From positions 1 to 64,000 of the forward strand of contig NZ_JBFAPK010000026.1 of assembly GCF_040676675.1 (NCBI RefSeq): a DNA stretch of 64,000 nucleotides, read 5' to 3'. Position 1 is the stretch's first letter. Each line of letters begins with the position of its first letter. The notes beneath the pieces were generated by a model. It was not told where the DNA came from. It ran no database searches and worked only from the letters and a program-made list of their open reading frames with translations. The DNA comes from JBFAPK01 sp040676675. GTDB lineage: Bacteria > Actinomycetota > Actinomycetes > Mycobacteriales > Micromonosporaceae. Both the position numbers and the translations under genes were made by a program. This document shows, in pieces, positions 6,944-14,941 of the stretch.

Positions 6944-9628
6944 TCAGCAGGCGGGTAGCCGGCTGCTCGGGTTGTCGCCGCCCTCCAGGTTGAGCCAGGC
7001 CCACGGGATGTAGTTCTGACCCTTGTACTCCACCTTGATCCAGATGCTGCTCTGCTTGTTGTTGTTGTAGATCCAGGCATCGATGCTGGTGCCCGTGGCC
7101 CGGCAGATCGTCTTGAGCCGGGTGCCGGGCTCGGCCCAGCCGACCTGCTTGCTGTCGTCCTGCCGGGTGACCGAGAAGATCTCGTTCCCGTTGCGGCCAT
7201 CGCGGTCCGAGTTGCAGTAGGTGCGCTGGTCCCCGTCGGGCCCGTTGTGGCAGGTGGCGACCCCGTAGATGGCGTCGGTGGTGGTGTCCGCCTTTCCGGT
7301 GCCGGTGCCGGCCGCGTTCTTCGCGGTGACCGTGAAGCTGTAATCCGTGCTCGACGTGAGCCCGCTGACCGTGATGCTGGAGCAGTTCGTGCCGGCCGCC
7401 GGGCCCTTCGGGGTCACCTGGCAGGTCACGTTGCCGCCGCCCGCGTCCACGGTGAAGCGGATGGTCGCGGAGTTGGTGCCGGGGTCGACGCCCGTGACGG
7501 TGACCCGGGGCGGCGCGACGGTACGAGCAGTGGCGGTGGCGGCCGTCCCAGCGCCCGCCTCGTTGACCGCCTGCACCTTCACCTGTACGGACTGCCCGTC
7601 GCCGAGGCCGGTCAGCTTGGTCTGGGTGTCGGTCACCTCGATCTTGCGGCTGCCCGCCTCGACCAGGTACTTGGTGATCGGCCGGCCGTTCTCCTTCGGC
7701 GGGGACCAGGTCGCGTTGATCGCGCCGGCCTCGCCCGAGACGGTGGTCGCGCGCAGGTTCACCGGCGCGGAAGGCTTGGTGAACGGCACCACGCTGTTGC
7801 TGATCGGCGACGCCTTCGAACCGGCGCCCTTCTGGTTCACCGCTACCACGGTGAAGGCGTACTGGTTGCCGTACTCCAGGTCGCCGGCGGGGATCACCAG
7901 CTCGGTCTTGGTCGACTCGCCCGCCGGGGCGGTCGCGCCGGCGGAGATGGCGGTCACCGCGTACTTGGTGATCTTGTAGCCCTGGCCGTTGGCGGCCGGC
8001 CACTTCACCAGCACGGTGCCGTCGGGCCGCTCCTGCGCGGTGACGCTGATCGGCGCGTCCGGCACCTCGGAGGTCGGCACCACCGGGTTGCTGGTCCGCG
8101 ACGGGCCGGCGCCTTTGGCGTTGACCGCGTGCACCGAGAAGCGGTAGGTCTGACCGTTGGTCAGGCCGGTGACCTCCAGCGAGCGCTGGTTCGCGCCGAC
8201 CTCCCAGGTGCGCCCGGCCCCCTCCACCACGTACTTCGTGATGGTTGCGCCGTTCGGCGACGCCGGGCGCCAGTTGACCCGGGCCTGCATGTTGCCGGCG
8301 GAGGCGGTGACGCTCTTGGGCGCGCTCGGCTTGCCGACCGGCGGCTTGCGCGGCGGGGGCGGCGGCGGAAGCTCCGGCGGCGGGTCGCCGCCGAGGATGT
8401 CGTTGGCGTACTTGTTGACCTCCCGGACGGTGTGGTGGTCGTCCACCACCCGGGCGTTGGCCGAGTTCGGCGCGTTGATGAAGAGGTGGTTCTCGCGAAC
8501 CTCCAGCTCCAGCGGGCCGTTGGCGCCCTTCACGTCGATCTTGTTGAGCAGCTGGCCGACGGTGTCGAGCGCGTAGACCGTGCCGGTCGCCTCGTCGGTG
8601 CAGTAGAAGCGGCCGGCCCAGGAAACGGCCGGGGCCAGGTCGCCGCCCTCGCCGGGGACCGTGAACTGCTTGACCGCGCCGTCGGCGCCGACGACGTAGA
8701 CCTGCCGCCCGTCCTTGACGGTCACCGGGATCTCCAGACCGGTGATCCGGGTGGGCATCTCGCCGGGGCCGTTCAGGTTGAGCGTGACGTCCCGCCGCTC
8801 CTCGCCGCGTACCGTGCTGAGCTTGCCGGCCGTGCGGTCGAGCACGGCGATCCCGTTGTCGAGGGCGGCGAGCGCCAGGTCGTGGTTCGGCGGGGCGATC
8901 TCCAGGTTCTTCACCTTGGTCGGGCTGAGCCCGCCGCCGCTGCCGCCGGCCGACGAGACCGGCTGGGAGGGGAGCTTGGCCGCCGTGATCGCGGAGACCG
9001 TGCCCTCACCGGGGACCCCGATCCAGAGCTTGCCCTCGCCGTCGAAGGTGCCGGCGGTGATGCCCGGCGGGTAGTGGATCGGCTCGCCGACCGGTGCCAG
9101 CGAGCGGGGGTCGAGCTGGCGGACCAGGCCCTGCACCGCGTCGACCACGAACGCCGAATCCTCGTGCAGCATGACGTTGACGCCGAGCCCGGCCGTGGTC
9201 CGGGTGTTGGCCACGATCTGCAGGGTGGCCAGGTCGAGCGAGCTGACCATGCCGGTGTTGAGATCCCGCAGCACCAGCAGCCGGTCGGTCTGCGCCACCT
9301 GCATGGCGTGGCTGCGCGCCTGCGGCACCTGCAGCCGGGTGTCGACGCGGCCCGTGATCCCGTTGACCCGGGCCATCTCGCTCTTGGCCGCGCTCCACAG
9401 CCAGGCGCTCGCGTCGTAGCTGGCCACCGCGTTGTCGGCGGCGCCGAGCCCCAGCACGGTCAGCCCCATGGCGGTGAGCAGCGCCATCACGGTGCCGATC
9501 GTGACCAGACCGCCGCGCAGCCGGCGACGCTTGCGGGCCACTGCCTCGCTCGGGGGTGCCCCCGGCGTGCCGTCGGTGCCGCTGCCGCTGCCGTTGTTCT
9601 CCGTGGTGCCGTTGTCTGTGGTGACCAC
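6944..9628 (-). CDS. Membrane-anchored FN3-repeat protein
   Basis: An 894-aa type II membrane protein: short basic cytoplasmic tail, one membrane segment (about 39-62), an extracellular propeller-like region to about 420, a proline-rich linker, four fibronectin type III domains (about 433-520, 522-615, 619-700, 705-786) and a Cys-containing C-terminal SH3-like domain (CHNGPDGDQRTYC, IPWAWLNLEGG). It lies 61 bases before the MoxR gene and is the usual head of this actinobacterial cluster. A surface adhesion or scaffold role is inferred. GTG 9628 is preceded by GGAGGG. The upstream 420 bases carry a DnaA-box array. Confidence 0.88.
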   Translation of the reverse strand: MVTTDNGTTENNGSGSGTDGTPGAPPSEAVARKRRRLRGGLVTIGTVMALLTAMGLTVLGLGAADNAVASYDASAWLWSAAKSEMARVNGITGRVDTRLQVPQARSHAMQVAQTDRLLVLRDLNTGMVSSLDLATLQIVANTRTTAGLGVNVMLHEDSAFVVDAVQGLVRQLDPRSLAPVGEPIHYPPGITAGTFDGEGKLWIGVPGEGTVSAITAAKLPSQPVSSAGGSGGGLSPTKVKNLEIAPPNHDLALAALDNGIAVLDRTAGKLSTVRGEERRDVTLNLNGPGEMPTRITGLEIPVTVKDGRQVYVVGADGAVKQFTVPGEGGDLAPAVSWAGRFYCTDEATGTVYALDTVGQLLNKIDVKGANGPLELEVRENHLFINAPNSANARVVDDHHTVREVNKYANDILGGDPPPELPPPPPPRKPPVGKPSAPKSVTASAGNMQARVNWRPASPNGATITKYVVEGAGRTWEVGANQRSLEVTGLTNGQTYRFSVHAVNAKGAGPSRTSNPVVPTSEVPDAPISVTAQERPDGTVLVKWPAANGQGYKITKYAVTAISAGATAPAGESTKTELVIPAGDLEYGNQYAFTVVAVNQKGAGSKASPISNSVVPFTKPSAPVNLRATTVSGEAGAINATWSPPKENGRPITKYLVEAGSRKIEVTDTQTKLTGLGDGQSVQVKVQAVNEAGAGTAATATARTVAPPRVTVTGVDPGTNSATIRFTVDAGGGNVTCQVTPKGPAAGTNCSSITVSGLTSSTDYSFTVTAKNAAGTGTGKADTTTDAIYGVATCHNGPDGDQRTYCNSDRDGRNGNEIFSVTRQDDSKQVGWAEPGTRLKTICRATGTSIDAWIYNNNKQSSIWIKVEYKGQNYIPWAWLNLEGGDNPSSRLPAC

Positions 9629-10049
9629 AGCCGGCCGCCCTCCCCGAATCGCGAACCGTTGTCGGCCCCGTCCGCGCCGTTTGTCGGCGCACCGCCCAGA
9701 AGCCGGGTGCCATCATATGGCCTGCGTATTCTGGCCGGGTACCCGCAATGTCTCCTTGTGGACAGCACGGTTGCTCGCTGTGGACAAACCGGGCCCGAAT
9801 TGTGGACAACGCGGTGGGGATCGGACCGTCGCCGCAGCTCGGCCCGGGGCGGTGCAAATTGCGGGCTGTGGATGGGCGAGGGCCGCGCGCCGACCCGCCA
9901 CCGGCTCGATCGCAATTGGCCGCGGGTTTGATCGGAATCAGGCGCCCGGCGTGACGGTAATCAGCCGCCGGTTTGATCGGAATTCGCCACCGGGGCGCAC
10001 GGGAACTCGCGGGCGACGAGTTCCCGTGCGGCGCGTTCCCGTGCGGCCG
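9629..10049. other. Gene-free region with DnaA-box array and a direct repeat
   Basis: No reading frame here is supported. The stretch holds the promoter side of the FN3/MoxR operon, four DnaA-box-like sequences (separate entry) and two copies of GTTTGATCGGAAT at 9926-9938 and 9971-9983, 45 bases apart, each preceded by GCCG(C/G). It is slightly richer in A+T than the flanking genes. Confidence 0.6.
9757..9875 (-). promoter_or_regulatory. Phased cluster of DnaA-box-like sequences
   Basis: On the minus strand TTGTCCACA, the high-GC actinobacterial DnaA box, occurs exactly at 9779-9787 and 9801-9809, with a one-mismatch copy at 9757-9765 (CTGTCCACA) and a weaker one at 9867-9875 (CCATCCACA). 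Starts are spaced 22, 22 and 66 bases, all multiples of two helical turns. dnaA/dnaN are not nearby, so this is not evidently oriC. A DnaA-titrating or DnaA-regulated promoter region is inferred. Confidence 0.6.
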
Positions 10050-11477
10050 TCAGCGCGGGGAGGCGGTACCGCCCCGCCGGGTGCAGACCTGGCCGGAGGT
10101 GGCGTAGTTGTCCGTCGAGTAGACGGCCAGCACGGTGAAGCAGTAGTCGAGCCGGGGGTTCAACCCGTTGACCGTGTAACTGGTCCCGCCCGGGTCGATC
10201 GTCGCGAGCGCACCCAACTGGGCGCCGGCCCGGCCGCCCGCGACGATGAAGGGCACCGTGCCCGAGGTCGGGTCGGTCCAGGTGACCGTGATGCTCTCTT
10301 TGTCGTCCCGCAGCCGCAGGTCGGTCGGCGGATCCCCGAGGGCCGAGGGGCCGGCGCTGGGCTGGCCCGGGTTGTCGGTCGGCGCGGAGCGGTCCGGCAG
10401 CAGGGCGACCACCACGAGCACCGCCACGACCATCGCGGAGACGGCGGCCACCGCCGCCACGGCGGCGGCGACCGTGGCGCCGCGAGAGCGGGACGAGACC
10501 GTGGGCGCCGGCGGGGCCGGCGGTGGCGGGGGCGCGGCGACCATCGGGTACGGCGCCGCCGCGCCGACCTGCCCCGCCGGGTACGCCACGCCGGGCTGGG
10601 CGGGCTGTCCCGCGTACGCCGCTCCGGCGGCCTGTTCCGTCGGGTACGCCCCGACGCTCCCGCCCGCCCTGGGCGCCGGTGGGACGGGCGGCAGCGTGAC
10701 GGCCGGCGGCAGCTCGGAGGCGACGGGCGGGACCGAGGCGACCGGCGGCGCCGAGGCGACCGGCGGAACCGGCGGCGCGGGCTGGACCGGCTGGATGGGC
10801 TGGACCGGCTGGACCGGCGGTGGGGGGTACGCCGGCTGCGCGGCGGGCCGCTCGTACGCCGGCTGTTCCGGTGCCGGCTGGACCGGCGGTGCCGGGGCGA
10901 CGGGCGGTGCCGGGGCGACGGGCGGTGCCGAGGCCGGCCCGACCGGCGCGGCGGGGGAGGGGACGAACGGCGGCGCGGAGGTGATCGGCGCGGGTGGCGC
11001 CGAGGTCACGGGTGCCGGCGGGGCGGACTGCGGGGCCGGCGCGCCGCCCGGCTGCTCGCCGAGGTAGTCGCGGGCGGCCCGTACCGCGAAGTGGTCCTCG
11101 CCGAGCACCGCGGGCCCGAACCTGGCCACTCGGGTGTAGTTGCGCCGGGCCTCGTGCCGGTTGCCCAGTTCCTCGGCGACCCCGCCGAGGTCGAACGAGA
11201 TCGCCAGCAGCAGCGGGTCGGCGTCGCCCCAGCGCCGCTGTCCGGCCGCGAGCGCCTCCTCCAGTACGCGGCGCGCGGCGGCCGGATCGTCGGCCTCCCG
11301 GTGCAGGCGGGCCAGCAGGTGCGCGGTGGCGAGCACGTCGCGGTGGTCCTCGCCGTAGGCGGGCCGGCCGGCCTCGATGGCCTGCTCCAGCAGCAGGCGG
11401 GCGGCGGGCGAGTTACCGGCGTCGTGCATCGCCTGTGCGTTGCGCTGGATGGCGGGCAGCGGTGGGGGCTGGGACAC
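10050..11477 (-). CDS. TPR / FN3 domain membrane protein
   Basis: A 475-aa protein with N-terminal tetratricopeptide-like helices (about 1-145, repeats such as ARLLLEQAIEAGRPAYGEDH), a long Pro/Ala/Val-rich low-complexity region (about 150-320), one membrane segment (about 330-360) and a C-terminal fibronectin III domain ending in CTRR. The topology puts TPRs inside and FN3 outside. GTG 11477 gives SQPPPLPAIQRNAQ, the natural start of the TPR region; a longer frame to 11750 runs into the YCII gene. It may act with the FN3 protein downstream, but this is only proximity. Function unknown. Confidence 0.8.
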   Translation of the reverse strand: MSQPPPLPAIQRNAQAMHDAGNSPAARLLLEQAIEAGRPAYGEDHRDVLATAHLLARLHREADDPAAARRVLEEALAAGQRRWGDADPLLLAISFDLGGVAEELGNRHEARRNYTRVARFGPAVLGEDHFAVRAARDYLGEQPGGAPAPQSAPPAPVTSAPPAPITSAPPFVPSPAAPVGPASAPPVAPAPPVAPAPPVQPAPEQPAYERPAAQPAYPPPPVQPVQPIQPVQPAPPVPPVASAPPVASVPPVASELPPAVTLPPVPPAPRAGGSVGAYPTEQAAGAAYAGQPAQPGVAYPAGQVGAAAPYPMVAAPPPPPAPPAPTVSSRSRGATVAAAVAAVAAVSAMVVAVLVVVALLPDRSAPTDNPGQPSAGPSALGDPPTDLRLRDDKESITVTWTDPTSGTVPFIVAGGRAGAQLGALATIDPGGTSYTVNGLNPRLDYCFTVLAVYSTDNYATSGQVCTRRGGTASPR

Positions 11478-11538
11478 CCCGCCATGCTGCCTGCCCGTGG
11501 GGTGTGCGCGCCACTCGCCGGGCGGCATTCCCGCGAGA

Positions 11539-11877
11539 TCAGACGTCCGCGTCGGGCATGATCTCCCGGACCTCCTGCGCGCAGCGGCACGCGGCGGCGA
11601 TCCTGGCCGCCCACTCCAGCGCCTCCTCGCGCGAGGGCACATCGATGATCGAGAACCCGCCGACGACCGCCTTGGTCTCCGGGTACGGGCCGTCGGTGAC
11701 GGTCCCGTCGGTGGCCACGATGCTCGCCCGCTGCCTCCCCAGGCCACCACCGAAGACCCACACGCCGGCGTCCTGAGCCGCTCGCACCACCTCGTGCGAG
11801 GCCTTGGCCACCTCGGGCAACTCCTCCTCGGGGAAGGTCATCGCGCCGTCGTCGAACGAGATCAGGTACCGCGTCAT
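11539..11877 (-). CDS. YCII-related (DGPF) domain protein
   Basis: A 112-aa protein of the YCII/DGPF family: MTRYLISFDDG at the start, TDGPYPETKAVVGGFSIIDV in the middle. Family members form small dimeric alpha/beta barrels of unclear enzymatic role and often sit beside ECF sigma factors; here the neighbour is a TPR/FN3 gene instead. ATG 11877 is preceded by GGGAG at a good distance. A second family member lies at 20990. Confidence 0.88.
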   Translation of the reverse strand: MTRYLISFDDGAMTFPEEELPEVAKASHEVVRAAQDAGVWVFGGGLGRQRASIVATDGTVTDGPYPETKAVVGGFSIIDVPSREEALEWAARIAAACRCAQEVREIMPDADV

Positions 11878-12036
11878 CCATGGCTCCCGCCGGGGCGATG
11901 GTGACGTGGTGGTATCCGGGCGTGCTGTGCAGGTCCTCGGGATTGTGCCGAATGATCGTCATTCGGGCAGCGTGCCGGTTGCGGCCCGCGCCGGCCACCG
12001 AATAAGGACCCGCTCGGGCGGTCCCACCGCGGGCTC

Positions 12037-12816
12037 TCACTCGGGCAGCAGCACCGCGGCGTTGGCCAGCAGTCCGCCGTCGACGGGCAGCGCGATCCCG
12101 GTGACGAAGCTGGCGCGGTCGCTGGCCAGGAAGGCGATCGCCTCGGCGACCTCGTCGGGCCGCGCGACCCGCCCCATCGGGTGCATCCGTCCCCAGGACT
12201 CCACCAGCGCCTGGGCGCCCGGGTCGGTGCCGTCGGAGAAGGCGCGCGCCGAGGCCCGCAGCATGGGCGTGTCCACCGAGGCCGGGCAGACGGTGTTGGC
12301 CCGTACCCCGTTCGCCGCCTCGTCGACGGCGATCGAGCGGGCGAGCGCGTTGAGCGCACCCTTGCTGGTGGTGTACGCGGCGACGGTGGCCTGGGTGACG
12401 AATGCCTGCACCGAGGAGACGAAGACGATCGAACCGGTTCCGCGGGCGCGCAGGTGCGGCAGGGCGTGCTTCGCGGCGTGGAAGGCGCCGGTCACGTTGA
12501 CGGCGAGCACCTTGTTCCACTCCTCGGCGCTGGTCTCGGCCGCCGTGCCGTACCGCTGGATCCCGGCGGCGGCGACGAGGATGTCGAGCCCGCCGTGGCC
12601 GCCGGCGACGTCCGCCACGAGCCGCGCGGTGGCGGCCTCGTCGGTGACGTCGAGCGGGACCTGCTCGACGTCCGGCAGCGGGGCCTCGGGCCGGGACGGC
12701 GGTATGCCGGCGGCGACGACGGTGGCGCCGCGGGCCGCGAGCAGCCGGGCGGTGGCGCGGCCGATGCCGCTGAATCCACCGGTGACGATGGCGACCTTGC
12801 CGTCGAACTCCGCCAC
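12037..12816 (-). CDS. SDR family oxidoreductase
   Basis: A 259-aa classical short-chain dehydrogenase: TGGFSGIG cofactor loop at residues 12-19, a central AAAG in place of NNAG, catalytic SSVQAF and YTTSK (YxxxK), and the C-terminal FVTGIALPVDGG signature of the 3-oxoacyl-ACP reductase/glucose dehydrogenase branch. GTG 12816 follows a GGGAG site. It stands alone, tail towards the YCII gene; the substrate is unknown. Confidence 0.92.
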   Translation of the reverse strand: MAEFDGKVAIVTGGFSGIGRATARLLAARGATVVAAGIPPSRPEAPLPDVEQVPLDVTDEAATARLVADVAGGHGGLDILVAAAGIQRYGTAAETSAEEWNKVLAVNVTGAFHAAKHALPHLRARGTGSIVFVSSVQAFVTQATVAAYTTSKGALNALARSIAVDEAANGVRANTVCPASVDTPMLRASARAFSDGTDPGAQALVESWGRMHPMGRVARPDEVAEAIAFLASDRASFVTGIALPVDGGLLANAAVLLPE

Positions 12817-12967
12817 GATCCACTCCCACGTCTCTCGGAGGTGCGGCCCACTCTAGGCCGTGTCCTGTGGATCAGGCCGGCAATGCTGGGCGGGACGCGG
12901 CCCGGGCCGGGTGTGACGTGGGACGGTGCCCGATCGCGCGGCCCGGCCGACGCCGAATCACGCGGCC

Positions 12968-13051
12968 CGGCCGACGCCGACCGGCCGACGCCGACCGGCC
13001 GACGCCGACCGGCCGACGCCGACCGGCCGACGCCGACCGGCCGACGCCGAC
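12968..13051. repeat. Six perfect copies of a 14-bp tandem repeat
   Basis: CGGCCGACGCCGAC is repeated six times without a mismatch, followed by a partial copy. Just upstream CGCGGCCCGGCCGACGCCGA occurs twice with a 4-base spacer. The array lies in the 245-base gap between the SDR start and the HxlR stop, ending 10 bases from that stop. Copy number probably varies between strains by slippage. Confidence 0.9.
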
Positions 13052-13061
13052 CGGCCGCGAC

Positions 13062-13562
13062 CTACCGGCCGGTCCGGACGGCGGCGCGCCGCTCCTCGTT
13101 GACCGTCACGGCGAGGTCCTCGAGTTCGACGTCGTGCCCGGACTCGCTGCGTGGCCGGATCGCGACCGGGGCGCCCGTCGCGCGCTCCACGACGCGCAGC
13201 GGCGCGCCGTGGGGCTGGAGGTACTTGTCGCCCCACTGCATGAGGGCCAGTACGGCGGGGAGCAGGTCCCGGCCCATCGGCGTCAGCACGTACTCGTGAC
13301 GGGTCCGCTGCCCCGGCTCCCGGTACGGCCGCCGCTCCAGGACGCCGACGTCCACCAGCTGCTTCAGCCGGGTGGCGGCCACCGCGTCGGTGATGCCGAC
13401 CCGCTCGACGAAGTCGTCGAAGCGCGTCGTGCCGTAGTACGCCTCGCGCAGCAGCAGGATCGCCGACCGGGCGCCGACGGCCTCCATGGCCTTGCCGATC
13501 GAGCAGTCGTCCGCCCGCCAGCTCGCCCGGTCCTTGAGCGGTCCTTCGAGGGTCATGGCCAT
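13062..13562 (-). CDS. HxlR family winged-helix regulator
   Basis: A 166-aa MarR-like regulator of the HxlR class: CSIGKAMEAVGARSAILLLREA near the N-terminus (the usual conserved Cys followed by the first helix), recognition helix around TRLKQLVDVGVLERRPY, then RHEYVLTPMGRDLLPAVLALMQWGD. It carries a 50-aa C-terminal extension beyond the usual 110-120 aa. The ATG is 6 bases from a TAGGAT -10 element, so the mRNA is probably leaderless. It is divergent from the thiolase gene with a palindromic site between, and probably represses both. Confidence 0.93.
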   Translation of the reverse strand: MAMTLEGPLKDRASWRADDCSIGKAMEAVGARSAILLLREAYYGTTRFDDFVERVGITDAVAATRLKQLVDVGVLERRPYREPGQRTRHEYVLTPMGRDLLPAVLALMQWGDKYLQPHGAPLRVVERATGAPVAIRPRSESGHDVELEDLAVTVNEERRAAVRTGR

Positions 13563-13593
13563 GCCACCATCCTAGCCTGGCTCGCGGATTCCA

Positions 13594-13618
13594 TAGCCAG
13601 ACTGCTAGAGTCTGGCTA
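13594..13618. promoter_or_regulatory. Palindromic operator between hxlR-type gene and thiolase
   Basis: Arms TAGCCAGACT (13594-13603) and AGTCTGGCTA (13609-13618) are perfect inverses around GCTAG. It lies about 32 bases upstream of the regulator start and in the -35 area of its TAGGAT promoter, and about 140 bases from the thiolase start, the expected place for an autoregulatory HxlR dimer site. Confidence 0.75.
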
Positions 13619-13758
13619 CTGTTCCATAAAGTCAGCTGTCGGGCTGGCCGGGCTCCGTCGCCCCGGATCGTCCGCCGCTGAGGTCGGGGATCGACCACAC
13701 CGGCGGCCGGACCGGGCAACCGGCCCGCGCCCGGCGGCGCGCCGCAGGGAGGACGCCC

Positions 13759-14931
13759 GTGAGGGACGCGGTCATCGTCGAAGCCGTCCGTACGCCGATC
13801 GGCCGGGGCCGGCCGAACGGGAGCCTGCACGAGGTGCACCCCGTCGACCTGCTCGCCCACAGCCTGCGCGCCGTGGTCGACCGGACGGGCATCGACCCCG
13901 CCCTGGTCGACGACGTGATCGGCGGCGTGGTCACGCAGGTCGGCGAGCAGGCCGCGAACGTCACCCGCCGGGCGGCGCTGGCCGCCGGCTTCCCGGAGTC
14001 CGTACCCGCCGTGACCGTCGACCGGCAGTGCGGCAGCAGCCAGCAGGCGATCCACTTCGCGGCGCAGGGCGTCATCGCCGGCGCGTACGACGTGGTGATC
14101 GCCGCCGGTGTCGAGTCGATGAGCCGGGTGCCGATGGGCGCCAACCTGGTCGGTACGGCCGACCCGTACGGCCCGGCGCTCGCCGAGCGGTATCCGGACG
14201 GGCTGGTCCAGCAGGGCATCTCCGCCGAACTCATCGCCGCCCGGTGGCGGCTCGGGCGTACCCGGATGGACGAGTTCGCGCTCGCCTCCCACGACCGGGC
14301 CGCGCGGGCCACCGAGAGCGGGCTCTTCAAGCGGGAGATCGCGCCGCTGCCGCGACTCCACCGGGACGAGGGCATCCGCGTCGGCAGCGACCTCGACACG
14401 CTCGCCGGGCTGCGGCCGGCCTACTACGACGAGGAGATCGCCCGGCGGTTCCCGCAGATCGGCTGGAACGTCACGGCGGCCAACGCCAGCCAGATCAACG
14501 ACGGCAGCGCCGCGGTGATGATCACCACGAGCGAACTGGCCGCCCGGCTCGGGCTCACCCCGCTGGCCCGCCTGCACAGCTTCGCGGTCGCCGGTGACGA
14601 CCCGCTCTACATGCTCACGGCCGTGGTCCCCGCCACCCGGAAGGTGCTGCGCCGCGCCGGCCTCGACCTCGCCGACATCGACCTGTTCGAGGTCAACGAG
14701 GCGTTCGCCGCCGTCGTACTGGCCTGGGCGGACGAGACCGGCGCCGACCTGGACCGGGTGAACGTCCACGGCGGGGCGATCGCGCTCGGGCACCCGCTCG
14801 GCGCCAGCGGCGCCCGGCTGACGGCCACGCTGGTGCACGCCCTCGCCGAGCGCGGCGGCCGGTACGGGCTTCAGACCATGTGCGAGGCGGGCGGGCTGGC
14901 CAACGCCACCATCGTCGAACGTCTCGGCTGA
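13759..14931 (+). CDS. Thiolase family protein (acetyl-CoA acyltransferase)
   Basis: A 390-aa thiolase. Nucleophilic Cys 91 in DRQCGSSQQAIH, His 345 in GGAIALGHPLGASGAR and acid/base Cys 375 in MCEAGG are all present, so the enzyme should be active, transferring acyl groups between CoA and an acceptor in beta-oxidation or in condensation. GTG 13759 follows GGGAGG. No acyl-CoA dehydrogenase or hydratase is nearby, so it stands apart from a full degradation operon. Likely controlled by the divergent HxlR protein. Confidence 0.94.
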   Translation: MRDAVIVEAVRTPIGRGRPNGSLHEVHPVDLLAHSLRAVVDRTGIDPALVDDVIGGVVTQVGEQAANVTRRAALAAGFPESVPAVTVDRQCGSSQQAIHFAAQGVIAGAYDVVIAAGVESMSRVPMGANLVGTADPYGPALAERYPDGLVQQGISAELIAARWRLGRTRMDEFALASHDRAARATESGLFKREIAPLPRLHRDEGIRVGSDLDTLAGLRPAYYDEEIARRFPQIGWNVTAANASQINDGSAAVMITTSELAARLGLTPLARLHSFAVAGDDPLYMLTAVVPATRKVLRRAGLDLADIDLFEVNEAFAAVVLAWADETGADLDRVNVHGGAIALGHPLGASGARLTATLVHALAERGGRYGLQTMCEAGGLANATIVERLG

Positions 14932-14941
14932 GCGGACCCGG

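Noticed and set aside
9757..9875. Chromosome origin oriC
   Set aside because: DnaA boxes are present but dnaA, dnaN, rpmH or parAB genes are not, and the number of boxes is too small.
7247..9931. 894-aa plus-strand frame antisense to the FN3 gene
   Set aside because: Same length as the real gene by mirror effect; Gly/Arg/Asp rich with no recognisable domain.
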